Positions 49,748 through 57,953 of a stretch of DNA of 64,000 nt are shown here, piece after piece. The notes under the pieces were generated by a model. The model did not search any database, had not been told where the DNA came from, and saw nothing but the letters and a program-made list of their open reading frames with translations. The stretch lies in the NCBI GenBank assembly GCA_050247255.1, contig JBFWUM010000017.1, positions 1-64,000 on the forward strand, given 5' to 3'. Position 1 is the first letter of the stretch; each line of letters opens with the position of its first letter. Position numbers and translations under genes: made by a program. This DNA comes from JBFWUM01 sp050247255. Lineage in GTDB: Bacteria > Acidobacteriota > Vicinamibacteria > Vicinamibacterales > UBA2999.

Positions 49748-51472
49748 GTGGAGATCTTCGGGCTCACCAGCGGCCGCCCGCCGCTGCGCACCTACGCCGC
49801 AACGACGCCGGAGGCCGTGCGGCCCCTGCTGGCCCGCGCCGAACAGGCCGCCACCGGGGGCCGCTGGGTCACCCTGCTCGTGGCCTATGACGCCGCCCCG
49901 GCTTTCGACCCCGCCATGCGCGTGCACCCCCGCACCTCCGCCCCCTCGCACGCTCGCACCATTCCCCTCGCATGGGCCGCCGAGTTCGAATCGCTGGAAC
50001 CCGCCGCGCCCAAGGCCGGCGTCACCACCGGCGTGGCCTTCGAGCCCTCGCTCGACGAAGCGGCATTTGCCGATCTGGTCCGCCGCGTGCAGCGGCACAT
50101 CGCCGACGGCGACACCTACCAGGTCAACCTCACGTTTGCGCTGCAGACGGAGGCGCCCGCCGATCCCGAGACGTGGTTCCACGCCCTCCGCGCCGCCCAA
50201 CAGACGCCGTACGCCGCCTGTCTCGATCTCGGCGATGCCATCGTCCTCAGCCTGTCGCCGGAACTGTTCTTCGAGATCGATGGCCGTCGAATCCGGACCC
50301 GGCCCATGAAGGGGACCGCGCGGCGCGGCCGCTGGCTGGCCGAGGACGAGGCGGTGGCGCAGGCGCTGGCGGCGTCGCGGAAGGCGCGCGCCGAAAACGT
50401 GATGATCGTCGACCTGCTGCGCAACGACATCGGCCGCGTCGCCGAGACCGGCAGCGTGCGCGTGCCGGCACTCTTCACGGCCGAACGCTACCCGACGCTG
50501 TGGCAGCTCACCTCCACCGTCGAGGGCACACGACGCGCAGACACGACGCTCGACGCGATCTTCGCCGCACTGTTTCCGTGCGGCTCGGTGACGGGAGCAC
50601 CCAAGATCCGGACGATGGAGCTCATCGCCGGGATCGAGCCCGCTCCGCGCGGCCTCTATACGGGAACGATTGGGCTGCTGCGGCCGGACGGCAGCGCCAC
50701 GTTCAACGTGGCGATCCGCACCGTGGTGATCGACAAGGCCAGCCAGAGCGCCACGCTCGGCGTCGGCGCCGGAATCACCGCCGATTCGGATCCTGCCGAG
50801 GAGTACGCCGAATGCCTGCTCAAGGGCGCGTTCGCGACGCGGGCTGCGGCCGCGCAGGAGTTCGACCTGCTCGAGACCATGCGCCTCGAAGGCGGTGTCG
50901 TCGCGCGCCTTGATCGGCACCTGCGCCGCATGCGCGACTCCGCGCGCTACTTCGGCATGACCTGCGACGAGGCCGCGATCCGCGCGCAGCTCGAGGCTGC
51001 CGTTCGTGACCACCCGTCGGGCACCTGGCGCGCGCGGCTCACGGTCAACGCGCGCGGCGAGGCGGCCGTCGCCTGCACACCGCACCCGCCGCCGGAGGAA
51101 CGTCCCTGGCACGTGGCCTTTGCCAACGCCCCGGTGGACTCGCGGGATCCCTTCCTCTGCAACAAGACGACGCGGCGGCCGGCGTACGACAAGGCCCGGC
51201 GCGGCCGGCCCGACGTGGACGATGTGCTGCTGTGGAACGAACGCGGCGAGCTCACCGAATCAACCATCGCCAACGTCGTCGTGGAGATCGACGGCGACAG
51301 ATGGACACCGCCGGTCACCTGCGGCGTGCTGGCGGGGACGCTGCGCGAGGAACTGCTCGAGAGCGGCGCCATCCGCGAACGGGTCATCACGCGCGGCGAG
51401 GTCATGCGCGCCGAGCGCGTGTGGCTGATCAACAGCCTGCGCGGCTGGATCGAGGCGCAGGTCGTCAGGTAG
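49748..51472 (+). CDS. pabBC: Fused aminodeoxychorismate synthase I and lyase (PabB-PabC)
   Basis: The 574-residue product starts at GTG. Residues 1-375 are the chorismate-binding domain: RPMKGTARRG carries the PIKGT-type lysine, followed by VDLLRNDIGRVA, GSVTGAPKIRTMELI and the GAGITADSDPAEEYAE end. Residues about 380-574 are a PLP-dependent aminodeoxychorismate lyase: LLETMRLEGG, LLWNERGELTESTIANVVV with the ESTxxN contact, and GVLAGTLREELL. Together the two domains turn chorismate into 4-aminobenzoate for folate. The glutamine amidotransferase PabA is not present nearby. It overlaps the aldo/keto reductase stop by 8 bases. Confidence 0.93.
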   Translation: MEIFGLTSGRPPLRTYAATTPEAVRPLLARAEQAATGGRWVTLLVAYDAAPAFDPAMRVHPRTSAPSHARTIPLAWAAEFESLEPAAPKAGVTTGVAFEPSLDEAAFADLVRRVQRHIADGDTYQVNLTFALQTEAPADPETWFHALRAAQQTPYAACLDLGDAIVLSLSPELFFEIDGRRIRTRPMKGTARRGRWLAEDEAVAQALAASRKARAENVMIVDLLRNDIGRVAETGSVRVPALFTAERYPTLWQLTSTVEGTRRADTTLDAIFAALFPCGSVTGAPKIRTMELIAGIEPAPRGLYTGTIGLLRPDGSATFNVAIRTVVIDKASQSATLGVGAGITADSDPAEEYAECLLKGAFATRAAAAQEFDLLETMRLEGGVVARLDRHLRRMRDSARYFGMTCDEAAIRAQLEAAVRDHPSGTWRARLTVNARGEAAVACTPHPPPEERPWHVAFANAPVDSRDPFLCNKTTRRPAYDKARRGRPDVDDVLLWNERGELTESTIANVVVEIDGDRWTPPVTCGVLAGTLREELLESGAIRERVITRGEVMRAERVWLINSLRGWIEAQVVR

Positions 51473-52295
51473 TGCCCAACTCCCGCAGATCCTCCGGCGT
51501 GAGCTCGATATCCGCTGCGGCCATGTTTTCTTCGAGGTGCGCCACCTTCGACGTCCCCGGAATGGGCAGCATGGCCGGCGAGCGCGCCAGCAGCCAGGCG
51601 ATGGCAACCTGCATGGAGGTGGCGTTGTGGCGCGCCGCCACGCGCGCGAGCGCCGGCAGTTCCAGCGCGCCGGCACCGAGCGGATACCAGGGGATGAACG
51701 CCAGCCCCTCGCGCTCGCAGTAGTCGACCACCGGATCCCACGTCCGCTCGCCGAGGTTGTACTTGTTCTGCACCGACACCAGCGGTAGCGTGCGGCGGGC
51801 GAGCTCGAGCACTTCCACCCCGGCCTCCGAGAAGCCGACGTAGCGGACCTTCCCTTCGCGCACCAGGTCTTCGAGCGCGCCAAGCTGGTCGGCGACCGGG
51901 ACCTTCGAGTCGACGCGATGCAGCTGGAAGAGATCGAGGCGCTCGAGCTTCAGCCGGCGCAGGCTCCCCTCGCACTCACTCTTGAGGTGTTCCGGCCGCC
52001 CGTCCGGCGTCCACTGATGGGGTCCGGGGCGCACGAGCCCCGCTTTCGTGGCGATGACAAGGCCGGCGGGATACGGGTGCAGCGCCTCGGCGATGATTTC
52101 TTCCGAGACAAACGGCCCGTACGAATTCGCGGTGTCGATGAAGGTGACGCCGAGCTCCACCGCGCGGCGCAGCACGCGCCGGCATTCGTCGCGATCGGCC
52201 GGCGGGCCGATGATGCCGTAGCCGGTCAACCGCATGGCGCCAAAGCCGAGCCGGTTGACGGTGAGATCGCCGAGTGTGATGGTCGGAGTAGTCAC
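51465..52295 (-). CDS. Aldo/keto reductase
   Basis: The product of 276 residues starts at the GTG at 52295; the further open frame up to 52337 is encoded by the heptamer array and is not part of the family. It has a standard aldo/keto reductase barrel: NRLGFGAMRLTG, Asp and Tyr in FIDTANSYGPF, Lys in IATKAGL, and His in LFQLHRVD. NADPH-dependent reduction of an aldehyde or ketone is expected. It converges with and overlaps the pabBC stop. It could also act on methylglyoxal, but the substrate is not defined. Confidence 0.9.
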   Translation of the reverse strand: MTTPTITLGDLTVNRLGFGAMRLTGYGIIGPPADRDECRRVLRRAVELGVTFIDTANSYGPFVSEEIIAEALHPYPAGLVIATKAGLVRPGPHQWTPDGRPEHLKSECEGSLRRLKLERLDLFQLHRVDSKVPVADQLGALEDLVREGKVRYVGFSEAGVEVLELARRTLPLVSVQNKYNLGERTWDPVVDYCEREGLAFIPWYPLGAGALELPALARVAARHNATSMQVAIAWLLARSPAMLPIPGTSKVAHLEENMAAADIELTPEDLRELGTT

Positions 52296-52370
52296 GTTGG
52301 TAGATGGTCGATGGTGGTTGGTCGGACGAATTGCCAACTACTATCTACCATCTACCATCGACGATCTACC
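52296..52370. repeat. Inverted heptamer array (GATGGTC/CTACCAT type)
   Basis: Left arm: GTAGATGGTCGATGGTGGTTGG (52300-52321); right arm: CTATCTACCATCTACCATCG (52340-52359) and beyond. They can form a long stem across a 16-base centre. It lies between the reductase start and the stop of the next minus-strand gene, and its left part touches the reductase start codon. Same type as 4052-4137. Confidence 0.85.
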
Positions 52371-52871
52371 TCAGCGCGCCGCCGTCTGCACCTGCTTCTC
52401 GAAGACCTGCGTGCTGCCGTATTCGACGCCGTAGTTGTTCCCCTTGGTGACGACGGTCATCATCTTGCCGTCGGCCGAGACGGTGAACGTGGCGGTCTCG
52501 ACTTCCGTGCCGCGATTGAACGCCTTGCGGGTCAGCGTGGTCCCCTGGCGGCTGAACGTGACCGCGTCGAAAGCGGCGCCGGTGACCTTGGCTTCCTTGC
52601 CGTCATAGGTGGCGTCGTACCAGACCCGCTGCACGGCATCCTGGCCGACGCGGAACGTCTCCTGCGAGTGCGGGTAGACATTGCCTTTGCGCTCGATGTG
52701 GAACGTCCGCTCGCGGATGGCCGCACCGGTCGTCTGGATTTCCGACTTGTCGATGTTCAGCAGCCACGTCCCCACGAACGGATCGTTCTGGGCCGACACC
52801 GTGGCGCCGAGTACGAGCGTGAGACCGAGGATCCCTACATACAGACCGAAACGGCGCGCGTTTCTGAGCAT
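52371..52871 (-). CDS. Exported lipocalin-like small protein
   Basis: The product of 166 residues starts at the ATG at 52871, after AAGGAGAGG. The signal peptide ends near residue 27 (VSAQNDPFVGTW). The mature part has FVGTWLLNIDKSEIQTTGAAI, then alternating strand-forming stretches (FRVGQDAVQRVWYDATYDGK, GTEVETATFTVSADGK), similar in plan to the protein at 34057-34536. A small beta-barrel that binds a hydrophobic ligand is possible; nothing is proven. It is divergent from the peroxiredoxin gene across 180 bases, in which I found no other gene. Confidence 0.75.
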   Translation of the reverse strand: MLRNARRFGLYVGILGLTLVLGATVSAQNDPFVGTWLLNIDKSEIQTTGAAIRERTFHIERKGNVYPHSQETFRVGQDAVQRVWYDATYDGKEAKVTGAAFDAVTFSRQGTTLTRKAFNRGTEVETATFTVSADGKMMTVVTKGNNYGVEYGSTQVFEKQVQTAAR

Positions 52872-53051
52872 GTCCCTCTCCTTGGTGATTCGCGATGAGT
52901 CCCGCTGGCTTCCGCCCGGGCTGTGTTTTGGGGAGGAATATACCCGATCAGCCACGGCGATCAAGCAGCCGGTGGCTTGACGGGGGATCCCGGCGGAGTA
53001 CTAATGCGTCCAAAGACAGCGAACGCACTCACCTGAAAGAAAGGACGAACG

Positions 53052-53681
53052 ATGGCAATTCGACTGGGCGACGTGGCGCCGGACTTTTCGGCAGAGACCA
53101 CCGAGGGGCCGATCAGCTTTCACGCGTGGAAGGGCGACAGCTGGGCGATCCTCTTCTCGCACCCCAAGGACTTCACCCCGGTGTGCACCACCGAGCTGGG
53201 CGCCGTCGCCAAACTGAAATCCGAGTTCGACACGCGCAACTGCAAGGTCATCGGCCTGAGCGTCGACCCCGTCGACAGCCACAAGAAGTGGGCGGGCGAC
53301 ATCCAGGACGTCACCGGCGCGGCGCTGAACTACCCGCTGATTGCCGACCCCGACAGGTCGATCGCGCAGAAGTTCGACATGATCCACCCCAACGCCAGCG
53401 AGACGGTGACCGTGCGCTCGGTGTTCGTGATCGGGCCGGACAACAAGGTCAAGCTGACGCTCACCTACCCGGCGAGCACCGGCCGCAACTTCGCCGAGCT
53501 GCTGCGCGTGATCGACTCGCTGCAGCTGACCGCCACCCACGCGGTCGCCACCCCGGCCGACTGGAAGCAGGGCGAGGACGTGATCATCGTGCCGGCGGTG
53601 TCCGACGAGGACGCGAAGAAGAAGTTCCCGAAAGGGTTCGTCGCGAAGAAGCCGTACCTTCGCGTGACTCCCCAACCCTAA
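53052..53681 (+). CDS. 1-Cys peroxiredoxin (Prx6 type)
   Basis: The 209-residue product has the peroxidatic Cys45 in HPKDFTPVCTTE, the sequence typical of Prx6-type enzymes, and GLSVDPVDSHKKWAGDI plus the C-terminal DEDAKKKFPKGF. This class reduces hydrogen peroxide and lipid peroxides, with no resolving Cys on the same chain. The ATG follows AAAGGACG. It is a stand-alone gene; the heptamer array directly after its stop may be a transcript end. Confidence 0.93.
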   Translation: MAIRLGDVAPDFSAETTEGPISFHAWKGDSWAILFSHPKDFTPVCTTELGAVAKLKSEFDTRNCKVIGLSVDPVDSHKKWAGDIQDVTGAALNYPLIADPDRSIAQKFDMIHPNASETVTVRSVFVIGPDNKVKLTLTYPASTGRNFAELLRVIDSLQLTATHAVATPADWKQGEDVIIVPAVSDEDAKKKFPKGFVAKKPYLRVTPQP

Positions 53682-53686
53682 GTCAC

Positions 53687-53795
53687 GCCCAATGCTCAAG
53701 GCCCAAGGCTCAATGCCCAATGTCCAACGCTCAACGGCCCACGCTGGCCTTGGGCATTGAGCATTGGGCCTTGAGCATTGGGCATTGGGCATTTC
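53687..53795. repeat. Inverted heptamer array (CCCAATG/TTGGGCA type)
   Basis: Left arm: CCCAATG, CTCAAGG, CCCAAGG, CTCAATG, CCCAATG, TCCAACG, CTCAACG. Right arm: TTGGGCA, TTGAGCA, TTGGGCC, TTGAGCA, TTGGGCA, TTGGGCA. The arms are complementary across a GC-rich centre. It starts 5 bases after the peroxiredoxin stop codon. Same type as 34537-34627. Confidence 0.9.
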
Positions 53796-53802
53796 GCGAT
53801 GC

Positions 53803-53997
53803 CTACGCCTGATGCATCGCGCAAGCGGTGGGAACCAGTTTCCGCAGCTGTAGGACATCCACCGACCCGCGGGCGAAGAGCAGGTCGTGCCAGGACTGCG
53901 AGTCGCTGTTCACGTCGTCCTCAACGGTGGACGTGCAACGCGGGCGCCGGGCGCCGTGACGCCAGGTGGATTCAGCCGTGACCGCTGGCGTGTTCAT
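53803..53997 (-). CDS. Possible small protein, unassigned
   Basis: An ATG-started frame of 64 codons shows mainly G or C at third positions, but no ribosome binding site and no recognised family. It is divergent from the gene at 54061 across a short AT-rich stretch (54031-54050). It could be a real small gene, a remnant, or chance; I favour caution. Beyond it, nothing is recognised from 53796 to 54060. Confidence 0.25.
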   Translation of the reverse strand: MNTPAVTAESTWRHGARRPRCTSTVEDDVNSDSQSWHDLLFARGSVDVLQLRKLVPTACAMHQA

Positions 53998-54060
53998 TGC
54001 TCACGTGCCCGCGTCATGCTGTGTCGGCTCTTAACATTCTTTACATTCGCCGGCGATCGC

Positions 54061-54303
54061 ATGCGATCGCTCGGCGGCTGGACTCCGGGCCTGCGGACCA
54101 TCGTTCGCGGCCGATCCCTGCCGTGCGGCTGTCTCGCCGGCGTGTATGAAACGTGCTCGTCCGAGCTGGCCGAGGTCATCGACAGCGCGGACACACGGTG
54201 CGAGGAGCCATCGCACCGCGAGCACCGCGTGCTCTGGCGGCGCTCACGCCAGGCGCCGGCGTTTGTCGACGCCGACGCCGAACTCCCGCAGTTCCTCCAC
54301 TAG
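54061..54303 (+). CDS. Small Cys-rich hypothetical protein
   Basis: An 80-residue frame starts at the ATG at 54061. Third positions are nearly all G or C, as in the neighbours, which supports coding. CGCLAGVYET near 24-33 and CEEPSHREHR near 49-58 hold Cys and His residues that could bind a metal, in the pattern CxC...C...C...HxxH. I recall similar short proteins in related genomes but no assigned function. An AT-rich TTACATT lies about 15 bases upstream, so the message could have a very short leader. The AraC gene starts 27 bases after the stop, so both may be in one operon. Confidence 0.5.
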   Translation: MRSLGGWTPGLRTIVRGRSLPCGCLAGVYETCSSELAEVIDSADTRCEEPSHREHRVLWRRSRQAPAFVDADAELPQFLH

Positions 54304-54329
54304 AATGGGCGGCGGCGCTGCCGCCGCCC

Positions 54330-55166
54330 ATGATCCAGGCTGAGACCTTCGCGCCATCGCCGCCGCTGGCGGATTTCGTCCGCGCCTACGTGTCGCTCTG
54401 CGGCTCGCCGCCCGACGGCCGCTACGTGCGCCCGATCATCGCCCGGCCGGACGTGGTCATCGCCTTCAACCTCGCCCGCCGCCACCAGGCCTTCGAGTAC
54501 CGCACCGGCGCGCCGCGCCTCCTCCCGTCAGCGCTCATCGTCGGACCACAGACCTCGCGCCGTGCCGACTTGTGGTTCGACACTCCATGGGCCAGCTTCA
54601 CCATCTCGCTGCAGCCGGCCGCGTTTCAGCGCCTGTTCCACCTGCCGATTCAGCCGTTCCTCGATCGCGCGCTGGATGCGTACGACGTCCTCGGACACGA
54701 GCTGGCCGTCCTGCACGATCGGCTGAGGGAGGCGCCCGACGCCGCGGCGAGGGTGCGCCTGGTCGAAGCGTTCCTGCTGCAGCGCATACCGGCCGCGGGT
54801 CCGTCGCACCCGGCGACGGCGGCCGCGTCGGCCCTGTTGACCAGCGCCGGCCGGCTCTCGGTGCGCGGTGCCGCGCAGGTCGCGGGCTTGAGCGAGCGGC
54901 ACCTCGAGCGCGCCTTTGGCGAGTGGATGGGCGTGCCGCCGAAGCTCTATGCGCGCATTGTCCGCCTGAACTACGTGCTGCGCCTGAAAGCGCAGCGTCC
55001 GGAGCTGACATGGGCGGCCATCAGCCACGACGCGGGCTACTTCGACCAGACCCACCTGGTGAAGGATTTCAAGGCAATGGTGGGCGAGGCGCCCGGCACC
55101 TACATGCGCCGCTCGGCTCCCGCGGATGGCGGGTTTTTACTATCATCAACGCCTGCGCACCCCTAA
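54330..55166 (+). CDS. AraC-family transcriptional regulator
   Basis: The product of 278 residues starts at the ATG at 54330; a longer frame to 54153 has no similarity. The C-terminal domain has two helix-turn-helix units: RLSVRGAAQVAGLSERHLERAF near 180-201 and AISHDAGYFDQTHLVKDFK near 235-253, typical of AraC DNA-binding domains. The N-terminal sensor (about 1-160) is of the DUF6597 kind (PLADFVRAYVSLCG). The B4 gene starts 27 bases after it on the same strand. Regulating the B4-A4-C2-dioxygenase set, possibly from within the same operon, is the natural guess. Confidence 0.9.
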   Translation: MIQAETFAPSPPLADFVRAYVSLCGSPPDGRYVRPIIARPDVVIAFNLARRHQAFEYRTGAPRLLPSALIVGPQTSRRADLWFDTPWASFTISLQPAAFQRLFHLPIQPFLDRALDAYDVLGHELAVLHDRLREAPDAAARVRLVEAFLLQRIPAAGPSHPATAAASALLTSAGRLSVRGAAQVAGLSERHLERAFGEWMGVPPKLYARIVRLNYVLRLKAQRPELTWAAISHDAGYFDQTHLVKDFKAMVGEAPGTYMRRSAPADGGFLLSSTPAHP

Positions 55167-55193
55167 GCTGATCGCTCCAGGAGAGCACCCGTC

Positions 55194-56126
55194 ATGAACA
55201 GACTGCATCCGGCCGCCCTCGCGCTCGCGGCCGTCCTGCTGGCCGCGCCCGCCGGCGTGGCTCAGGCCCAGGACATCGACTTCACCGGCCAGTGGAACCC
55301 GGTCTTCCACGAGGACGGCCCCGAGCGCCTGCCCGGACCCGAGATTGCCGACTACCTCGGCCTGCCCATCAACGATGCAGCGCGGATGCGCGCCGACACC
55401 TACGATGCCGACCGCATTTCCGCGGTCCCCGAGTACCAGTGCCGGCAGCACGCCGCCGACTACGGCATGCGCGGGCTGGCGAACATGCGCATCATGGCGG
55501 AGGTCGATCCGATCACGCAGGCGATCACCGCGTTCCGCACGCGCATGGGCTTCCACGACGCCGAACGGGTGATCTACCTGGATGGCCGGCCGCATCCCCC
55601 CGAGGGCGCCGTGCACACCTGGGCCGGCTTCTCCACCGCCGAATGGGACGGCGCCATGCTGAAGATCCGCACGACGCACCTGAAGCCGTACTACATCCGG
55701 CGCAACGGTGTCCCGGCAAGCGACAAGCGGTCGATGCTCGAGTACTGGACGCGTCACGGCAACTTCCTCACGGTCGTCACCATCATCGAGGACCCGGTGT
55801 TCCTGACCGAGCGGCTCGTGCGCAGCCAGTCGTGGGCGCTCGACCCAGGGCAGACGATGGGCTCGAACTGGTGCGACACGGCGCCGGAAGTGGTGCTCGA
55901 GCCCGGCAAGGTGCCGAACTGGCTCCCCGGCACCAACCCGTACCTGCGCGAGTTCTCCAACTGGTACGGCGTGCCGTACGAGGCGACGCGCGGCGGCGCC
56001 GAGACGATGTACCCAGAGTACCGCTCCAAGATGCCGCAGACCTGGTCAACGCTCGACCGCTGCGGCCGCTACTGCACGTGCATGAACCAGGGCGCCGGCT
56101 GCCAGGTCATGCCGGGCGTGAACTGA
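55194..56126 (+). CDS. Exported family B protein of unknown function (B4)
   Basis: The 310-residue product has a signal peptide (1-24; LLAAPAGVAQAQ). Blocks shared with B1-B3: IDFTGQWNPVFHEDGPERLP, YLGLPINDAARMRADTYD, VPEYQCRQHAADYG, YLDGRPHPPEGAVHTWAGFS, THLKPYYIRRNGVPAS, TRHGNFLTVVTIIEDPVFLTE and ETMYPEYRSKM. CAGGAGAG lies before the ATG. The tail is longer than in B1-B3 and Cys-rich (CGRYCTCMNQGAGCQVM). This suggests disulfides or a metal site outside the cell. It starts the B-A-C order. Confidence 0.8.
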   Translation: MNRLHPAALALAAVLLAAPAGVAQAQDIDFTGQWNPVFHEDGPERLPGPEIADYLGLPINDAARMRADTYDADRISAVPEYQCRQHAADYGMRGLANMRIMAEVDPITQAITAFRTRMGFHDAERVIYLDGRPHPPEGAVHTWAGFSTAEWDGAMLKIRTTHLKPYYIRRNGVPASDKRSMLEYWTRHGNFLTVVTIIEDPVFLTERLVRSQSWALDPGQTMGSNWCDTAPEVVLEPGKVPNWLPGTNPYLREFSNWYGVPYEATRGGAETMYPEYRSKMPQTWSTLDRCGRYCTCMNQGAGCQVMPGVN

Positions 56127-56131
56127 AGGCC

Positions 56132-57145
56132 ATGGCGATGCGAAGCGAACGCTCCCTCGGACTGTCGCACCTTCGGACCTTCGGACCTGCGCTGGCCGTC
56201 GCGGCGCTACTCACGGTGACCACCGGCAGCGCTCAACAGGCTGTCTCCGTGGTGCCAGTGCAGGGTCACGTCTCCATGCTGACCGCCGGCGACGCCAACA
56301 TCACCGTGCAGGTCGGCGACGACGGCCCGGTCCTCGTCGACACGCCGCCGGCAGCCCTGGCGGATCCGGTGCTGGCGGAGCTGCGCACGCTCTCGCCGCG
56401 GCCGATCCGCCACATCATCCAGACGAGCGCCAGCGACGATCGCATTGGCGGCACCGCGGCGCTGATGGGACCGGCGGGGGCGCGCGGCCTGCCGCTCGGC
56501 GCCGGCCTCTTCGGCTTCGGCGCGCGCGAGGCGCGCCGCGCCAACGTCGCCTCGCACGAGAACGTCCTCAACCGGCTCTCGTCGGCGACGCCGGCCGTCG
56601 CGCCGGGCATGCTGGCGACGATGACCTATTTCCTGCCGACGCTCGATCTCTTCGCCAACGGCGAGGCGATCGTCGTCTTCCACGTGCCGGCGGCGCACAC
56701 CGACGGCGACTCGATCGTCTTCTTCCGCCGCTCCGACGTCATCAGCACCGGCAACATCTTCACGCCGGGTCGCTACCCGACGATTGATCTGGCGCGCGGC
56801 GGCTCGGTTGAAGGGCTCGTCGCCGCCCTCGGCCGCGTGCTCGAGCTCGCGGTGCCGGAAGCGTTCTCTGAAGGCGGCACCAAGATCGTCCCGGCGACCG
56901 GGCGCGTCTCCGAGGAAGTAGACGTGGCCGAGTTCCGCGACATGGTGGCGATCATCCGCGATCGCGTGCAGGACGGCATCAACAAGCGGCAGACGCTCGA
57001 CCAGATCAAGGCGGCGCGTCCCTCGCGCGACTACGACGCCGAATACGGCGCCAGCCAGGCCGACGCCGACCGGCTGGTCGAATCGATCTATCGCAGCCTG
57101 ACGGCGCGCCAGAATGCGCCGCGCACGGCAGGAGGACGCTCGTGA
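56132..57145 (+). CDS. Exported MBL-fold protein, family A (A4), metal site lost
   Basis: The product has 337 residues from the ATG at 56132. The signal peptide contains SHLRTFGPAL, encoded by an octamer repeat pair. The MBL core is present (VPVQGHVSMLTAGDANITVQ and VLVDTPPAA), but the metal motif at 98-106 reads TSASDDRIG, the TGD aspartate is Asn208 and the late GHG is PATGRV, so every ligand but His189 (AHTDGD) is missing. The C-terminal LDQIKAARPSRDYDAEYG is kept. It must act by another mechanism, as a binding or structural protein. It is followed by C2 through a GTGA overlap. Confidence 0.8.
   Translation: MAMRSERSLGLSHLRTFGPALAVAALLTVTTGSAQQAVSVVPVQGHVSMLTAGDANITVQVGDDGPVLVDTPPAALADPVLAELRTLSPRPIRHIIQTSASDDRIGGTAALMGPAGARGLPLGAGLFGFGAREARRANVASHENVLNRLSSATPAVAPGMLATMTYFLPTLDLFANGEAIVVFHVPAAHTDGDSIVFFRRSDVISTGNIFTPGRYPTIDLARGGSVEGLVAALGRVLELAVPEAFSEGGTKIVPATGRVSEEVDVAEFRDMVAIIRDRVQDGINKRQTLDQIKAARPSRDYDAEYGASQADADRLVESIYRSLTARQNAPRTAGGRS
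56168..56188. repeat. Octamer repeat inside the A4 signal peptide
   Basis: CACCTTCGGACCTTCGGACC contains two and a half copies of the CGGACCTT unit seen at 3914-3967, in frame within the signal-peptide coding region of A4. Confidence 0.75.
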
Positions 57146-57942
57146 CCCCGCGTATCCGCGTATTCGCACTCACCGTCTTGTGCGCGCTGATCTCGACGCC
57201 GTTGCTCGCCCAGGGCCCTCCGGGCGGCCGTGGCGGCCCGCCGCCGACCGGGCGCGAGGGCGCCCGCGCCGACTTCACCGGCAACTGGGTGTCGGTGGTC
57301 AGCGAGGACTGGCGCTGGCGCATGATCACGCCGCCCAAGGGGGACTACGCCAACATCCCGGTGAACGTCGAAGGGCGCAAGATAGCCGACGGCTGGGACC
57401 CGGCGCGCGACACGGCGGCCGGTGAACAGTGCCGCGCCTACGCCGCGCCGGCGATCATGCGCGAGCCGGGCCGCCTGCGCGTGTCGTGGCAGGACGACAA
57501 CACGCTGAAGATCGAGACCGACGCCGGCGAACAGACGCGCCTGTTCCACTTCAACGCCAACCCGCAGGCAGGCGCCGCCGCGGAGCCCACGTGGCAGGGC
57601 TATTCGGTGGCCCGCTGGGAGCCGGCGCCGCGCGCCGTGCAGGGCAACGGCATCGGCCTCGGCCTCGGCCCGCGCGCCGGCACGCGCAGCCGCACCCTGG
57701 AAGTGACGACGACGCGAATCCGCCCCGGCTACCTGCGCAAGAACGGCGTGCCGTTCAGTGCCAACGTCCGCATGACGGAGTACTTCGACCTCTTCAAGGA
57801 CCAGGATGGCCTCGACTGGTTCGTCGTCACCACCGTCGTCGAAGATCCGCAGTACCTGAACGGCCCGTGGATCACGACGAGCCACTTCAAGAAGGAACCC
57901 GACGGGTCCAGGTGGAACCCGATCGCCTGCCAGGCGAGGTAG
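57142..57942 (+). CDS. Exported family C protein of unknown function (C2)
   Basis: The 266-residue product starts at the GTG at 57142, which overlaps the A4 stop as GTGA, behind AGGAGG. The signal peptide ends near residue 22. Landmarks shared with C1: DFTGNWVSVVSEDWRWRM, YANIPVNVEGRKIADGWD, GEQCRAYAAPAIMREPGRL, IRPGYLRKNGVPFS, TEYFDLFKDQDGLDWFVVTTVVEDPQYL. Between the IMR and PGYL blocks it has Gly/Arg-rich stretches. It is the third of four genes in the B-A-C-dioxygenase set. No enzymatic motif is seen. Confidence 0.8.
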   Translation: MTPRIRVFALTVLCALISTPLLAQGPPGGRGGPPPTGREGARADFTGNWVSVVSEDWRWRMITPPKGDYANIPVNVEGRKIADGWDPARDTAAGEQCRAYAAPAIMREPGRLRVSWQDDNTLKIETDAGEQTRLFHFNANPQAGAAAEPTWQGYSVARWEPAPRAVQGNGIGLGLGPRAGTRSRTLEVTTTRIRPGYLRKNGVPFSANVRMTEYFDLFKDQDGLDWFVVTTVVEDPQYLNGPWITTSHFKKEPDGSRWNPIACQAR

Positions 57943-57953
57943 AGAGGAAGACC

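Noticed and set aside
49013..51112. A 699-codon frame extending the response regulator
   Set aside because: The extension is antisense to pabBC; the receiver domain starts at 49696.
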